Part shown: positions 15,716-24,557 of the stretch, piece by piece | Layout: every line of letters begins with the position of its first letter | Numbering within the stretch: the stretch's first letter is position 1 | DNA from: an uncultured Clostridia bacterium | GTDB lineage: Bacteria; Bacillota; Clostridia; Christensenellales; CAAEEZ01 | NCBI GenBank assembly: GCA_934365195.1 | Contig: CAKRNA010000003.1 | Location: 62,001-126,000 of the forward strand | Length of the DNA: 64,000 nucleotides | Reading direction: 5' to 3' | Translations under genes and position numbers: made by a program | The notes under the pieces: generated by a model | The model's input: the letters and a program-made list of their open reading frames with translations, nothing else | Database searches by the model: none | Told to the model about the DNA's origin: nothing

Positions 15716-17062
15716 GTTTGACTACCATTTAATACTCAAACTACGGCTGTATCTGTTGTGCGTGATATTATGTTTGACTACCATTTAAGATAACACCATA
15801 CTCAAACAACGATTGCTACTATCTTGTTAACGGCGCTGTTTGACTACCATTTAAGATAACACCATACTCAAACATAGTCTACGGACTTTAAAAATAAGGA
15901 GAAGTTTGACTACCATTTAAGATAACACCATACTCAAACTGATGTTCTATTGTGGACACTAATTGCTTGGTTTGACTACCATTTAAGATAACACCATACT
16001 CAAACTTGCTTGTAGCCTACACCAATCCTAAATCGGTTTGACTACCATTTAAGATAACACCATACTCAAACAATAAAATTGTAATTAATGGTAAATTAGA
16101 AGTTTGACTACCATTTAAGATAACACCATACTCAAACAGCGAAAACAACAACAAGCGTACCGAAAGTGTTTGACTACCATTTAAGATAACACCATACTCA
16201 AACTACTCTCTTTATCAAAAACATCATTTTGGAGTTTGACTACCATTTAAGATAACACCATACTCAAACGCGTATCCGGGGCTTTTGGTTATATGGCAGG
16301 TTTGACTACCATTTAAGATAACACCATACTCAAACGGGAATGTGGACAAACAGTTTTACGCTTGGGTTTGACTACCATTTAAGATAACACCATACTCAAA
16401 CACGGGTAAAGCACTCTTTCTTCCGTCCAACGTTTGACTACCATTTAAGATAACACCATACTCAAACTATTATCTTCGTTGTTACTAAGTAATCTATGTT
16501 TGACTACCATTTAAGATAACACCATACTCAAACACAACTAACCATATTAGGCAAAAAATCAACCGTTTGACTACCATTTAAGATAACACCATACTCAAAC
16601 GCGTTGTTGGGTATGCAGCAGAACGACTTAGTTTGACTACCATTTAAGATAACACCATACTCAAACATAATCAATCGTTTTTAACAAAAGACGAAAGTTT
16701 GACTACCATTTAAGATAACACCATACTCAAACTTTCTCCGCCTCTAATCCCATTTGGAATTAGTTTGACTACCATTTAAGATAACACCATACTCAAACGG
16801 AAATTGCAATAGGATTTAGTTCAGGAGTGTTTGACTACCATTTAAGATAACACCATACTCAAACCATTGCTTTGACAATGGCATTTATTTTTTCGTTTGA
16901 CTACCATTTAAGATAACACCATACTCAAACTCGTGTCAAGTTTTTTCCGCAAATTTTACAGTTTGACTACCATTTAAGATAACACCATACTCAAACCAAT
17001 GCTTATAACGTATCGTCCCTCTCGTAGTTTGACTACCATTTAAGATAACACCATACTCAAAC
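15716..17062 (-). CRISPR. Type II-A CRISPR array, 21 repeats and 20 spacers
   Basis: Twenty identical 36-bp repeats (plus strand begins GTTTGACTACC, ends CATACTCAAAC) start at 15772 and recur every 66 bp to 17027. A truncated 26-bp copy lies at 15716-15741. All spacers are 30 nt except one of 31 nt (16534-16564). Transcription is read on the minus strand, because the leader lies next to csn2, the damaged repeat is at the far end, and the tracrRNA is complementary to the minus-strand repeat (which starts GTTTGAGTATGG). The full repeats show no mutations. Spacers are all different, and no match inside the window was noticed. Confidence 0.98.
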
Positions 17063-17149
17063 CTCAAATTTTGAGCATTTTTACGCACCACACGTAGAAA
17101 TCTTAATGGTAAATTGGTGTTTTATATTCTTATTTTAACACGTTTTTTG
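17063..17149 (-). promoter_or_regulatory. CRISPR leader
   Basis: This is the AT-rich stretch between csn2 and the first repeat. Next to the repeat the minus strand reads ATTTGAG, the leader-anchoring motif known from streptococcal type II-A arrays, here the right half of a perfect palindrome CTCAAAATTTGAG (17063-17075). A promoter TTGTGG (17160-17155)-17 bp-TAAAAT (17137-17132) overlaps the last csn2 codons. Confidence 0.8.
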
Positions 17150-17821
17150 TTATTCCACAATAATCTCGCACAAATCATTATCAATAATTCTAATCGGCTC
17201 AGCGCCTATCCTATTTGGCTGTGTTCTTTCCAAAAACAGCACCGAATAAGGAGCATACCCAACGTGCTCTAAAATTAGTTTGTAATCCTCTTTGTTCAAA
17301 AAAGTTTGCAAATTTACCAAAACAAAAAGTTTTACGTTGCAAAATTGATGTTGAACATCTAGCCACCCCACAATTTTCTCGGCAAAAGTACAATCTGTTT
17401 CGACAGGAAGAACCTTCATTACTTTTAAAAAGTCCTGCACACAAATATCAGCACTATATTCTACGGCAAGCGGAGAATCCACCAAAATCAAATCGCAAAA
17501 ACTACTCATTCTGCCCACCAAATCGCAGTACTCTTGCAAATGCTCCTCTTGAACAATTTGATTTATCTTATCATAAATTCCGCTTATTATTTTTTTATCA
17601 TTTAAAGACGTGTTAAAAAAATCAAAAACAATACAACCATTTTTTTTGAATGAAAACGGCTTATCGTTATCGTCTATTATAAACTCCCCTTCATCGTTAT
17701 TTTGTTGGCTAATAAAATCATTGCAATAACCGACAAACTTGTTCGCATTTTCAACAACAAGCACCCCTGCGCCGCTAACAAGTTCAAAGGGTTTTGAAAA
17801 ATCATAATGGCATATTTTCAT
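17150..17821 (-). CDS. csn2: Csn2, type II-A adaptation protein
   Basis: Csn2 forms a tetrameric ring that holds DNA ends during spacer acquisition in type II-A systems. The 223-residue protein aligns along its length with the short (Streptococcus pyogenes type) Csn2: an N-terminal PFELVSGAGVLVVEN, an internal acidic block (INQIVQEEHLQEYCDLVG), then KLFVLVNLQTFLNKEDYKLI and a C-terminal SVLFLERTQ near the P-loop-derived core. Its ATG overlaps the cas2 stop by 4 bp. Presence of Csn2 assigns the locus to subtype II-A. The gene is intact, and the array promoter begins within its last codons. Confidence 0.93.
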   Translation of the reverse strand: MKICHYDFSKPFELVSGAGVLVVENANKFVGYCNDFISQQNNDEGEFIIDDNDKPFSFKKNGCIVFDFFNTSLNDKKIISGIYDKINQIVQEEHLQEYCDLVGRMSSFCDLILVDSPLAVEYSADICVQDFLKVMKVLPVETDCTFAEKIVGWLDVQHQFCNVKLFVLVNLQTFLNKEDYKLILEHVGYAPYSVLFLERTQPNRIGAEPIRIIDNDLCEIIVE

Positions 17822-18123
17822 AAAATCACCAACCTTTCGTCGCTATCTACGACGTTACCTTTGGCATCGCCGACAATTAGTTCCATTCTTTCAAATTGCC
17901 TTTCGGTTACCGATAGCATTTGCACCAATCCTTTTTTAGGGCTGTGCCTCCGCACGCTATTTTTTATCGCCTCACCAACAGTATTATTTAATACAATTTT
18001 ACAGTAAACGGATTCTTGCATCATTACAAATCCGCCCTTTATCAAAAATTTTCGAAAAGCACGGTAATCTGCTCTTTCTTTGCTGGTTAGTACGGGCAAA
18101 TCAAAAAATACAACTATCCTCAT
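17818..18123 (-). CDS. cas2: Cas2 adaptation nuclease
   Basis: Cas2 dimerises and bridges two Cas1 dimers in the spacer integrase. The 101-residue ferredoxin-like protein begins MRIVVFFDLPV, with the conserved Asp at residue 8, followed by YRAFRKFLIKGGFVMMQESVY typical of Cas2. The start is chosen at 18123, 5 codons after an in-frame ATG that overlaps the cas1 end, because family members begin at this motif. It overlaps csn2 by 4 bp. The gene appears intact, but without working Cas1 it would have no integrase partner. Confidence 0.93.
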   Translation of the reverse strand: MRIVVFFDLPVLTSKERADYRAFRKFLIKGGFVMMQESVYCKIVLNNTVGEAIKNSVRRHSPKKGLVQMLSVTERQFERMELIVGDAKGNVVDSDERLVIL

Positions 18124-18127
18124 AAAC

Positions 18128-18994
18128 CTATAACTCATAAAAACTTAACTGAGATAAATCTCTTGTATTTAGCGCATTAAATACGCTTTTGCAATATATA
18201 CCTATTGCATCCGATACGGTATATTCCTTACCTGATATTTTGATTTTTTGATTCAAAATATTTTGCAAAATTCGTTTTGCCTCTATGTCAAACGTTTCGT
18301 TTTGCATTTGAAAAACCAGCCTATCCACAAGCACCCTAAAAGGCTCCATTAAATCACACGCAAAGTTGAATGGATTAAATTCGTTTCGGTGGAAAAGACC
18401 TATTTGTGTACTATACCCACTCGCCACAATCGTTCTATTAAATGCCGATAGAATAATGGCATACCCATAATTAAGCGCACTATTTACAAACCCTTGGTTG
18501 TTTCTTGAAAAAGATAAACCAAACAACGAATTAAAGTACACTTTTGCCGAGTGCCCCTCTCTGTTTGTAATATCGCCCGGCTGAATTTGAGGGATATAGG
18601 ACGTAAGTAAGTTTGATTGATCTGCACCCACGTCCTCAAGATGTTTTGCTTGGTGATATATTTTGTTTGCCACTATTTGCGACCAAACCAAAGCCCTTAT
18701 CTCATCGTCTCACTCAATTTGAGTTTTCAGTTTTTTACTTGCATCATAACTACCATTTAGCGGTAATAGTTGAGAATGAGGATTGTGTTGTTCGTCACAA
18801 AATACCACGCTAATCTTATTTTTGATTAGTTCACAAACTAACGCCGACGTGAACGATACTGCCGTCGACTCCACAATTAGCGTGGATATTTCGGAAAGAT
18901 GCACTTTCTTCACTTCTTCGTTCCTACACACAAGATAACCCATTTTGTATTCAAGTTTACTGTGTGAAGCAACTACTACCGTGCGCCAACTCAT
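18128..18994 (-). pseudogene. cas1: Cas1 interrupted by an in-frame TGA at a conserved Trp
   Basis: Cas1 is the integrase of CRISPR adaptation. The reading frame of 288 codons is complete except for TGA at codon 95 (18710-18712). The flanks read KTQIE-stop-DDEIRALVW, and the stop falls where streptococcal Cas1 proteins have Trp (M-S-W-S-E or L-D-W-S-Q), so it is one G-to-A change from TGG. The catalytic residues lie after the stop and are preserved: Glu about codon 146 (NREGHSAK), His about 202 (GLFHRNEFN), Glu about 217 (DLMEPFR). The start overlaps the cas9 TGA stop by 4 bp. A downstream TTG at 18691 could restart a 187-residue fragment. Sequencing error, recent inactivation or readthrough are all possible. 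Confidence 0.92.
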
Positions 18995-21900
18995 TTCTTA
19001 TAAAATGCCGTTAAATCAACTATATTACGGTAATAACCGGTAGGCGATTGAGTAATTAACAAACACTTGCCATTTTCTGACAACTTTTTATTGCGCTGTA
19101 TCTTTCCTACATTTGCTCCGCCATTAAGCAATTCGATATTTGTTAACACGCTATTACATTGCATTAAATGAAGCACCTCGTATAATACAGCACATTCTTC
19201 TTCTAAAGACAAACTTTCAAAAAGGTCTATATTTTTCTCTAAGAAATCTGCCTGAGTTTTTAATGTAGATATATTAACATATGGCTCTAATTTTAATTTA
19301 TCAACAAATACCTTATATAACATTAGATTATCCATCTTACTAATTTTGTCATACCATTCATTAACTTTTATATCTTTATTTTTCTTCCTCTTTTCCATAA
19401 AAGAAACAACTTTTTTAAGGTATATAGTTGCTCCTAAATCCAATATTAGTTGATTCGCATTACATACTACCAAATTATTACCGGTTTTTCCTCTTAACCA
19501 AACATACGCACCATTCAATTTTAACAAAGAATTTATTTTTATCTTTTCCATCAAAATTTCCGGTCGAATAAGTCCTACTTTATTTTCAAGAAAATCAAAA
19601 ATAGCCTCCTTTCCTAATAAATCAATATAAATAGGAATTGCCTCGATAGACAGTTGAACCTTGCCTTTTTTATCCAAACTTCTTACAAGAGAGAAGTATC
19701 CGGTAGTTGCGCTATCGTACCCACCATATTTTGCAATATTTTCAAGCGGACAATTAGTTTTTAACGGAATTAACTTATCGTTTGTACCCTTTGTTTTTAT
19801 CGTCGCTTTGTATAATTCCCCCGTTCCCTCGCAGGTAAAACGAACTACCCTACAAATATTTTTATTCACAACGGCAACCACTTTCTCCTTATATGCAGGC
19901 GTCCAAGCGTTCTTGATATCTTCTTCAAATAGGCGGTTTATGTTATAACTTTCTACGTTGTTATTTTTGAAGAAAACTGCTGCATTACGGTTGAATTTTG
20001 TGTAGTACACATTGCCAACCACCACGTTTAGATAAGCGTCTTTTGCGTGGTGTAAATCGTTAATTTCTCTAACTTTTACAATAAGCGGCTTTTCCGAGTT
20101 TTTGTTCATAGTATTCTTAAAGTCAACCACGTTTCTGGCTTTCGAGTACACGATATCAGTATTCGGATACATTTGTTTTAGGATTTTAGCCACTTCTTTT
20201 GTGCTTTGACGTGTTTCTACCAGTTGCCTATTGATAAAATCAGCAAGTTCGTCTTGGCTAAGCGGCGTATTTCTTGTAAGTCTCTTAAATTTTTCGTCAT
20301 TTATAAATCCTTTTTCTTTCCATAACTCCCACACAGCCACCATACTATTTCTTATTTCGCTATTTATAGGATACTTGTCACCTTTTTTAGCATTAGCGGT
20401 CTTATAACATAACACCTTATTATTTATAATACTATCGTCTTTTATCTTAGATTGCGGATAAATATGGTCTATATCGCAAACGTTAGTATTAAATACGTCG
20501 CTAAGGCTTAGGGTTCTACCGGTATAAGCGCACCTACCCATTTGAGCATAATATAAGTACAACTTATCGCTAAGTAGTTCCGCATCCTCTTTCTTCTCTA
20601 ATTCGCTAATAAACTCTTCCGGGTTATACTCTAAAATATCTTTATGGCAAGCCTTGTATAAGTCTAATAATCTTTGCCTTCTTGAAGCAGGAACTTTACC
20701 TTTTTGACCTTTACCGTTCTTTTCTTCGCCTCCTCTTGCCATCTCGATAAATATACGTGACGGAGCGTGTCCTTGCACTTTTTCTATCTCTTTTGCAAGA
20801 CAAACTGTACGCCAAATAGCACGCTTAACCGACGGCGAACAATACAAGTTTTCGATTGTTTTATATGTAACCTTGCCATCGTCGACGTTTTCCATATTGA
20901 ATTTATTTATAGCCGAGATAAAGTCAAACTTTGACGATAATAACTCTCCCAAATTACAGCCGGTTTCATGCATTGCTTGGATTATCGTTAAAATTTCACC
21001 GTTTTCGTCTATTGTGGTTATTTCGTCACTATCTAATAGCGTTTTTGACAAATTACCCCACCCGCTACAATTCAAATCTTTCAGTTTTTTCGTTTGTTCG
21101 TCGGTTAGGTTGTACTCTCGCTTAGCACGGTTTGCAGCATCGGTTTTGTCGCCCATAATAGTGAACCACTTTACTATTTCTTCGCACATATCCACGTCAA
21201 AATCCTCGCCGAACACGTTTTTGAAGAACCTAAGCGTGTTAAAATTGCTTTTAATCTCTATGTTTATACCCGAAAAGTTTTCCTCTCCCTTTTCACTCTG
21301 CTCAATTAAGCCTGCCTTTGCTAGAATTTCGCCTATTGCCTTCGGTGTGATTTTGCGCTTGCTATTTTTTGCATAATCAAGTATTACCTCTCTTGCCTGT
21401 TTATCCAGCCTGCGTCCTTTAAACTGAACGATATTAAGTTCGTTTAAAAATGCAAATTCACTATACAAAAGCGATTGCTTTGGCAAAACGTCCTCACCTA
21501 CAAGATAGGTGCATTTATTTGTCATTCTTACAATAAACTCGTCCTCAGAGGCTTGTCTATCCACTACTTTATCAAAGTTCCAAGGCGTTATTTTTTCCTT
21601 TTCCATTCCCTCGAACTTTTTAACCCATGCAAAGCCCTTACTTGCGTGCGCCGTATTTAGCGGTCCTACGTAATATGGCACTCTAAACGTTAAAAGCGAT
21701 TCGATTTTATCTTTAACGCTCAATCCGTCGCTTTCGCCATTCAAAAACGCAAAGTTTTCGCTGGCATTTTCAAGAATTTGCTGTAATTCTAGCAGTTGAA
21801 CTTGATAAGGAATTACACCGTTTGCATTAGTGCGTTGCTTATCAAGGAAGTTGCCGTCCTCGATTCTAGATAAAATCTCCTCATCTTTAACAAACTTCTT

Positions 21901-23052
21901 TAAATATGCATAAAAATCCTCTTTTTTAGCGTGACTAAACGATTTGTTTCTATCCTTGCCGACGTACGCAGCGTAGTTTTTCAAATCTTTATTAAATCTA
22001 AATACCTCTTTATATTTTTCCTTTTCTTCTTTATCTTGGTCAAAACTTTCTAGTATGTAATTTTTTAATAACCTTAAATCCTTAGCGTGCATATCGTATT
22101 TTTCACACATTGCCTCGGATAGATATTTTTTATCACCCAAAATTTGCGAAAGCACCGCCCAATCATAAACGGTTTTAGCCTCACAAATCAAGGCAAAATT
22201 TTCCTCGGCAAACGCTTCTTTTAGTTTTTCTAATTCAAAACCGGCATCATCAAAACAGAATTTATCAATTTCAGGTTCTTCCTCGTCAAACAAGTTTTTA
22301 ACGTTTACTTTCGCACCAACCATCGCCTTAATAATTGCCTCGCAAGGTTTGTTCTTACCTATTTCAAACAATTCTTTAAGTTGGCGTTCTTTGTCGGTTT
22401 TAGTCAGTTTTTTGTCTTTCAAAACTTCTAAAACCTCCTCAATACAAGTTAGCGTTAAAGTTGCTGCGTTTTCGTCCTCGCCTGTTAGTATCTCGTTAAT
22501 CTTAAAAAGTGCGTTTTTAACGTTGGTTTCGTCCCCTATACTAAATTGTTGTCCCTCAAATAAAAAGTGACCTCTATTTTTAACAATATGAGCAACGGCA
22601 AGATACAATAATCTAACGTCGGTAATTTCTTTTGCCTTTTGCTTATCCAAAAATGCCGCCCTCAAATGATAAATAGTCGGATATTTTTTGTAATATTGTT
22701 TATCGTCAAATTCTCCGTCGTGAAACAGGCATTCCTTATATCTTACGTTCTCGCTCTTATCCTCAACGTAATACTTGCTATTATTTAATCTTTCGAAAAA
22801 CCAAAAATCTTTCTTTGCTATTTCCTCTGCAAATAATTCTTGCAACAGTTTTATTCTTTGGCGCTTTCTTGCAGTACGCCTGCGTGCAGTTCTATTTGCA
22901 CGCCTAGTTTCCGACGTTTTAGCCTCGTCGAAAAGATAAACACCCCAAAAGTCTTGCCCTTTGGCTTTCAATAAGTTGTATTCTTCATCTGTGGTTGCCC
23001 AGCCTACTGAATCAGTACCAATATCAAATCCGATATAATATTTTTCATTCAT
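18991..23052 (-). CDS. cas9: Cas9, type II-A RNA-guided nuclease
   Basis: This is a 1353-residue effector that cuts DNA matched by the crRNA:tracrRNA duplex. RuvC-I is YYIGFDIGTDSVGWA with Asp10; an arginine-rich bridge helix (ETRRANRTARRRTARKRQR) follows at about residues 55-75. RuvC-II is RIFIEMARGG with Glu about 770, HNH is VCDIDHIYPQSK with His about 863, and RuvC-III is LHHAKDAYLN with Asp about 1005. The rest is the recognition lobe and the C-terminal PAM-interacting part. All catalytic residues are present. The start at 23052 follows GAGGAG by 10 nt; an earlier TTG in frame is less likely. It ends in TGA overlapping cas1. PAM cannot be read from the protein. Confidence 0.98.
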   Translation of the reverse strand: MNEKYYIGFDIGTDSVGWATTDEEYNLLKAKGQDFWGVYLFDEAKTSETRRANRTARRRTARKRQRIKLLQELFAEEIAKKDFWFFERLNNSKYYVEDKSENVRYKECLFHDGEFDDKQYYKKYPTIYHLRAAFLDKQKAKEITDVRLLYLAVAHIVKNRGHFLFEGQQFSIGDETNVKNALFKINEILTGEDENAATLTLTCIEEVLEVLKDKKLTKTDKERQLKELFEIGKNKPCEAIIKAMVGAKVNVKNLFDEEEPEIDKFCFDDAGFELEKLKEAFAEENFALICEAKTVYDWAVLSQILGDKKYLSEAMCEKYDMHAKDLRLLKNYILESFDQDKEEKEKYKEVFRFNKDLKNYAAYVGKDRNKSFSHAKKEDFYAYLKKFVKDEEILSRIEDGNFLDKQRTNANGVIPYQVQLLELQQILENASENFAFLNGESDGLSVKDKIESLLTFRVPYYVGPLNTAHASKGFAWVKKFEGMEKEKITPWNFDKVVDRQASEDEFIVRMTNKCTYLVGEDVLPKQSLLYSEFAFLNELNIVQFKGRRLDKQAREVILDYAKNSKRKITPKAIGEILAKAGLIEQSEKGEENFSGINIEIKSNFNTLRFFKNVFGEDFDVDMCEEIVKWFTIMGDKTDAANRAKREYNLTDEQTKKLKDLNCSGWGNLSKTLLDSDEITTIDENGEILTIIQAMHETGCNLGELLSSKFDFISAINKFNMENVDDGKVTYKTIENLYCSPSVKRAIWRTVCLAKEIEKVQGHAPSRIFIEMARGGEEKNGKGQKGKVPASRRQRLLDLYKACHKDILEYNPEEFISELEKKEDAELLSDKLYLYYAQMGRCAYTGRTLSLSDVFNTNVCDIDHIYPQSKIKDDSIINNKVLCYKTANAKKGDKYPINSEIRNSMVAVWELWKEKGFINDEKFKRLTRNTPLSQDELADFINRQLVETRQSTKEVAKILKQMYPNTDIVYSKARNVVDFKNTMNKNSEKPLIVKVREINDLHHAKDAYLNVVVGNVYYTKFNRNAAVFFKNNNVESYNINRLFEEDIKNAWTPAYKEKVVAVVNKNICRVVRFTCEGTGELYKATIKTKGTNDKLIPLKTNCPLENIAKYGGYDSATTGYFSLVRSLDKKGKVQLSIEAIPIYIDLLGKEAIFDFLENKVGLIRPEILMEKIKINSLLKLNGAYVWLRGKTGNNLVVCNANQLILDLGATIYLKKVVSFMEKRKKNKDIKVNEWYDKISKMDNLMLYKVFVDKLKLEPYVNISTLKTQADFLEKNIDLFESLSLEEECAVLYEVLHLMQCNSVLTNIELLNGGANVGKIQRNKKLSENGKCLLITQSPTGYYRNIVDLTAFYKK

Positions 23053-23055
23053 CTC

Positions 23056-23083
23056 TTGACATCTCCTCAAATTATGTTATAAT
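23056..23083 (+). promoter_or_regulatory. Consensus promoter of tracrRNA, overlapping the cas9 start region
   Basis: TTGACA (23056-23061) and TATAAT (23078-23083) are both perfect, with a 16-bp spacer and TGT before the -10. The -35 sits between the cas9 start codon (23050-23052) and its ribosome site (23063-23068) on the other strand. Confidence 0.85.
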
Positions 23084-23089
23084 AAGGTT

Positions 23090-23208
23090 ACTTAAATGGC
23101 TGACTACCACTTAAGATAACACCATTAGTTCAAATAAAATTTTTTCAAACCGCCGATTTATTCGGTTCACACGTTGTGTGAAATCTCAACTCGCTATGCG
23201 AGTTTTTT
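23090..23208 (+). ncRNA. tracrRNA
   Basis: This is the trans-activating RNA of the Cas9 system, about 119 nt. The anti-repeat (23099-23135) pairs with the minus-strand repeat: GUUUGA with UCAAAU, a small bulge, then 15 uninterrupted pairs (AUGGUGUUAUCUUAA), then a further 9-bp block to UGACUACCA. Downstream come the GUUCAAAUAAAA nexus-like segment, hairpins CCGCCGAUUUAUUCGG and UUCACACGUUGUGUGAA, and a terminator AACUCGC-UAU-GCGAGUU (23188-23204) with a U run. A perfect promoter precedes it. It is divergent from cas9. Confidence 0.93.
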
Positions 23209-23437
23209 ATTTTGCCTTTTCCTTTCTCTTTACGTTTTCCACTAACATAAAAGTTTTACTTCGTTTGCATTATTTTTGATATAATGTTTGTTACATATCA
23301 AAATAATATAAGTTTATTCTTTATCAATTCATTAAACTAATTATATCATCTAACTTTTGCCCATTCAATACCTAATTTTTAATTGTCCCATTTTCGACAC
23401 ATTTATACAAAAATAGCCAAAATACCCACTTAAAACT
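23209..23437. other. AT-rich spacer between tracrRNA and helicase remnant
   Basis: No gene is seen. A TATAAT near 23279 with only a poor -35 may be the residual promoter of the broken helicase gene that follows. Confidence 0.4.
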
Positions 23438-23668
23438 TTGAATTTATTAAATTATAATCAAAAATTTTTAAACAAACCGATAAAGTATTTGTTCATTAAA
23501 AAACTCACGGGTAAAAAACTATATCTTAAAAATGCATACCGTGTTCTACTTACAAGAGCACGTCAAGGTATGGCTATTTACGTGCCCGAAGGAGATGAGT
23601 GTAACAAAACCCGAAATCCTGAATTTTATGATAGAACTTACAACTATTTAAAATCTATTATGGACTAA
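23438..23668 (+). pseudogene. C-terminal remnant of a DUF2075-type helicase
   Basis: Only the last 50 or so residues of a large protein remain. The segment LYLKNAYRVLLTRARQG, then YVPEGD and NPEFYDRTYNYLKS matches the C-terminal end of DUF2075 (Schlafen-like DNA/RNA helicase) proteins, whose LLTRARQG is helicase motif VI. The first 25 codons are not recognisable and there is no ribosome site. A terminator (23711-23741) still follows in the right place, so a plus-strand gene once stood here and lost its 5' part. DUF2075 proteins often occur in defence regions. The remnant is unlikely to be functional. Confidence 0.75.
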
Positions 23669-23710
23669 CCTAAGCATTTATTTTTTAAACAAATAATTTT
23701 AAACCAACAT

Positions 23711-23741
23711 AAGTTGTGCTTACTATTTGCACGACTTTTTT
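23711..23741 (+). terminator. Surviving terminator of the helicase remnant
   Basis: AAGTTGTGC pairs with GCACGACTT (one G-U), followed by T6. Confidence 0.75.
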
Positions 23742-23759
23742 ACGTCAACTTATAAGATT

Positions 23760-24060
23760 AAGCAAAAACATACAAATATAATATTTTACTAGGCGTTTTG
23801 CGTACTTAAAGTGCGGTTTATGTATTTTAACAATTATCATACAATTACCAAAAATTCGCCATACAATCATTAAAAGCCATTAAAAATAACTAAACAATCA
23901 TCACGCAATCATAAAAAAGCATTAGGGAATAATTAAAAAAGCGTTTAGTAATCATATAATAATCATTAAAGAATAACTAAATAATTATTGTACGATTATT
24001 AAATTTCGGGTTATAGGGATATGTTACTTGTTTAAGTAAGATAATGATATTTTATTTAAC
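23760..24060. repeat. AT-rich block with repeated AATCAT words
   Basis: A very low-GC stretch with no ORF. The word AATCAT or its variants AATTATC and AATAACTAAA recur many times between 23790 and 24010. No unit is exact enough to give a period. It separates the helicase remnant from tRNA-Pro and may be decayed sequence. Confidence 0.45.
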
Positions 24061-24074
24061 GGGAAAAATCTGTA

Positions 24075-24099
24075 ATAAAAAAAGGGCTAATTTGCCCTT
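24075..24099 (-). terminator. Terminator of tRNA-Pro
   Basis: On the minus strand AAGGGC-AAATTA-GCCCTT is followed by a long T run. Confidence 0.85.
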
Positions 24100-24100
24100 A

Positions 24101-24177
24101 TGGTCGGAGTGAGGTGATTTGAACACCCGACCTCTTGGTCCCGAACCAAGCGCTCTACCAAACTGAGCCACACCCCG
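24101..24177 (-). tRNA. tRNA-Pro (CGG)
   Basis: A 77-nt tRNA on the minus strand. The acceptor CGGGGTG/CACTCCG has one G-U, then discriminator A and an encoded CCA. The anticodon arm CTTGG-TTCGGGA-CCAAG presents CGG (Pro, CCG codon). D loop AGTTTGGTAGA and T loop TGTTCAAATC are normal. A promoter and terminator flank it. Confidence 0.97.
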
Positions 24178-24189
24178 ATTACAATGAAA

Positions 24190-24218
24190 ATAATAGCACA
24201 CTTGCGCTCTTTTATCAA
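24190..24218 (-). promoter_or_regulatory. Promoter of tRNA-Pro
   Basis: TTGATA (24218-24213) and TATTAT (24195-24190) are 17 bp apart on the minus strand. Confidence 0.75.
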
Positions 24219-24287
24219 CTGTTTTGCACTAATAAACCGCAACTACTTTTTACTTATAGTATATGGCAGTCTTTACTAAATGAATTT

Positions 24288-24505
24288 GCTCAAAATTTTG
24301 TCGTTTTTAGGCTCGAATATAAACTTTTTTTACCATACAATGCTGTTTTTTAGGCTCGAATACTAAATAAATATCAGTCAAATATTACCACTTTTTAAAA
24401 ACAAATATAAAAAATATCAGCCATATATTGCTACTATTTGAAACAAATACAAAATAATTTTCAGCCAAACAATGCTATTTTTTGAAACAAATAAATAAAA
24501 CGCCA
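24288..24505. repeat. Degenerate tandem repeat, about 43-44 bp, five units
   Basis: The best units start at 24375, 24418 and 24462, and share CAGCCA...AATGCTA...TTTGAAACAAATA. Two older copies (near 24292 and 24331) carry TTTTTAGGCTCGAATA in place of the 3' half. No ORF. The array ends at the terminator of the ABC ATPase gene. Confidence 0.65.
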
Positions 24506-24522
24506 CGATTAAGCAGCGTTTT
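24497..24522 (-). terminator. Terminator of the ABC ATPase gene
   Basis: On the minus strand AAAACGC and GCGTTTT pair around a 12-nt loop, followed by a T-rich run. Confidence 0.7.
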
Positions 24523-24557
24523 AATATTTGTATTTGGTTTTAATTAAATTTTAAATT

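Noticed and set aside
18128..18994. Genome-wide reading of TGA as Trp (code 4)
   Set aside because: deoB, cas9, purM and purF end in TGA in ATGA overlaps and Trp is encoded by TGG elsewhere.
23760..24060. AT-rich block as a replication origin
   Set aside because: No DnaA-box cluster, no dnaA or replication genes nearby, and low GC alone is not evidence.
24135..24353. 72-codon plus-strand ORF near 24.2 kb
   Set aside because: It begins in the antisense of tRNA-Pro and runs into degenerate repeats; no ribosome site.
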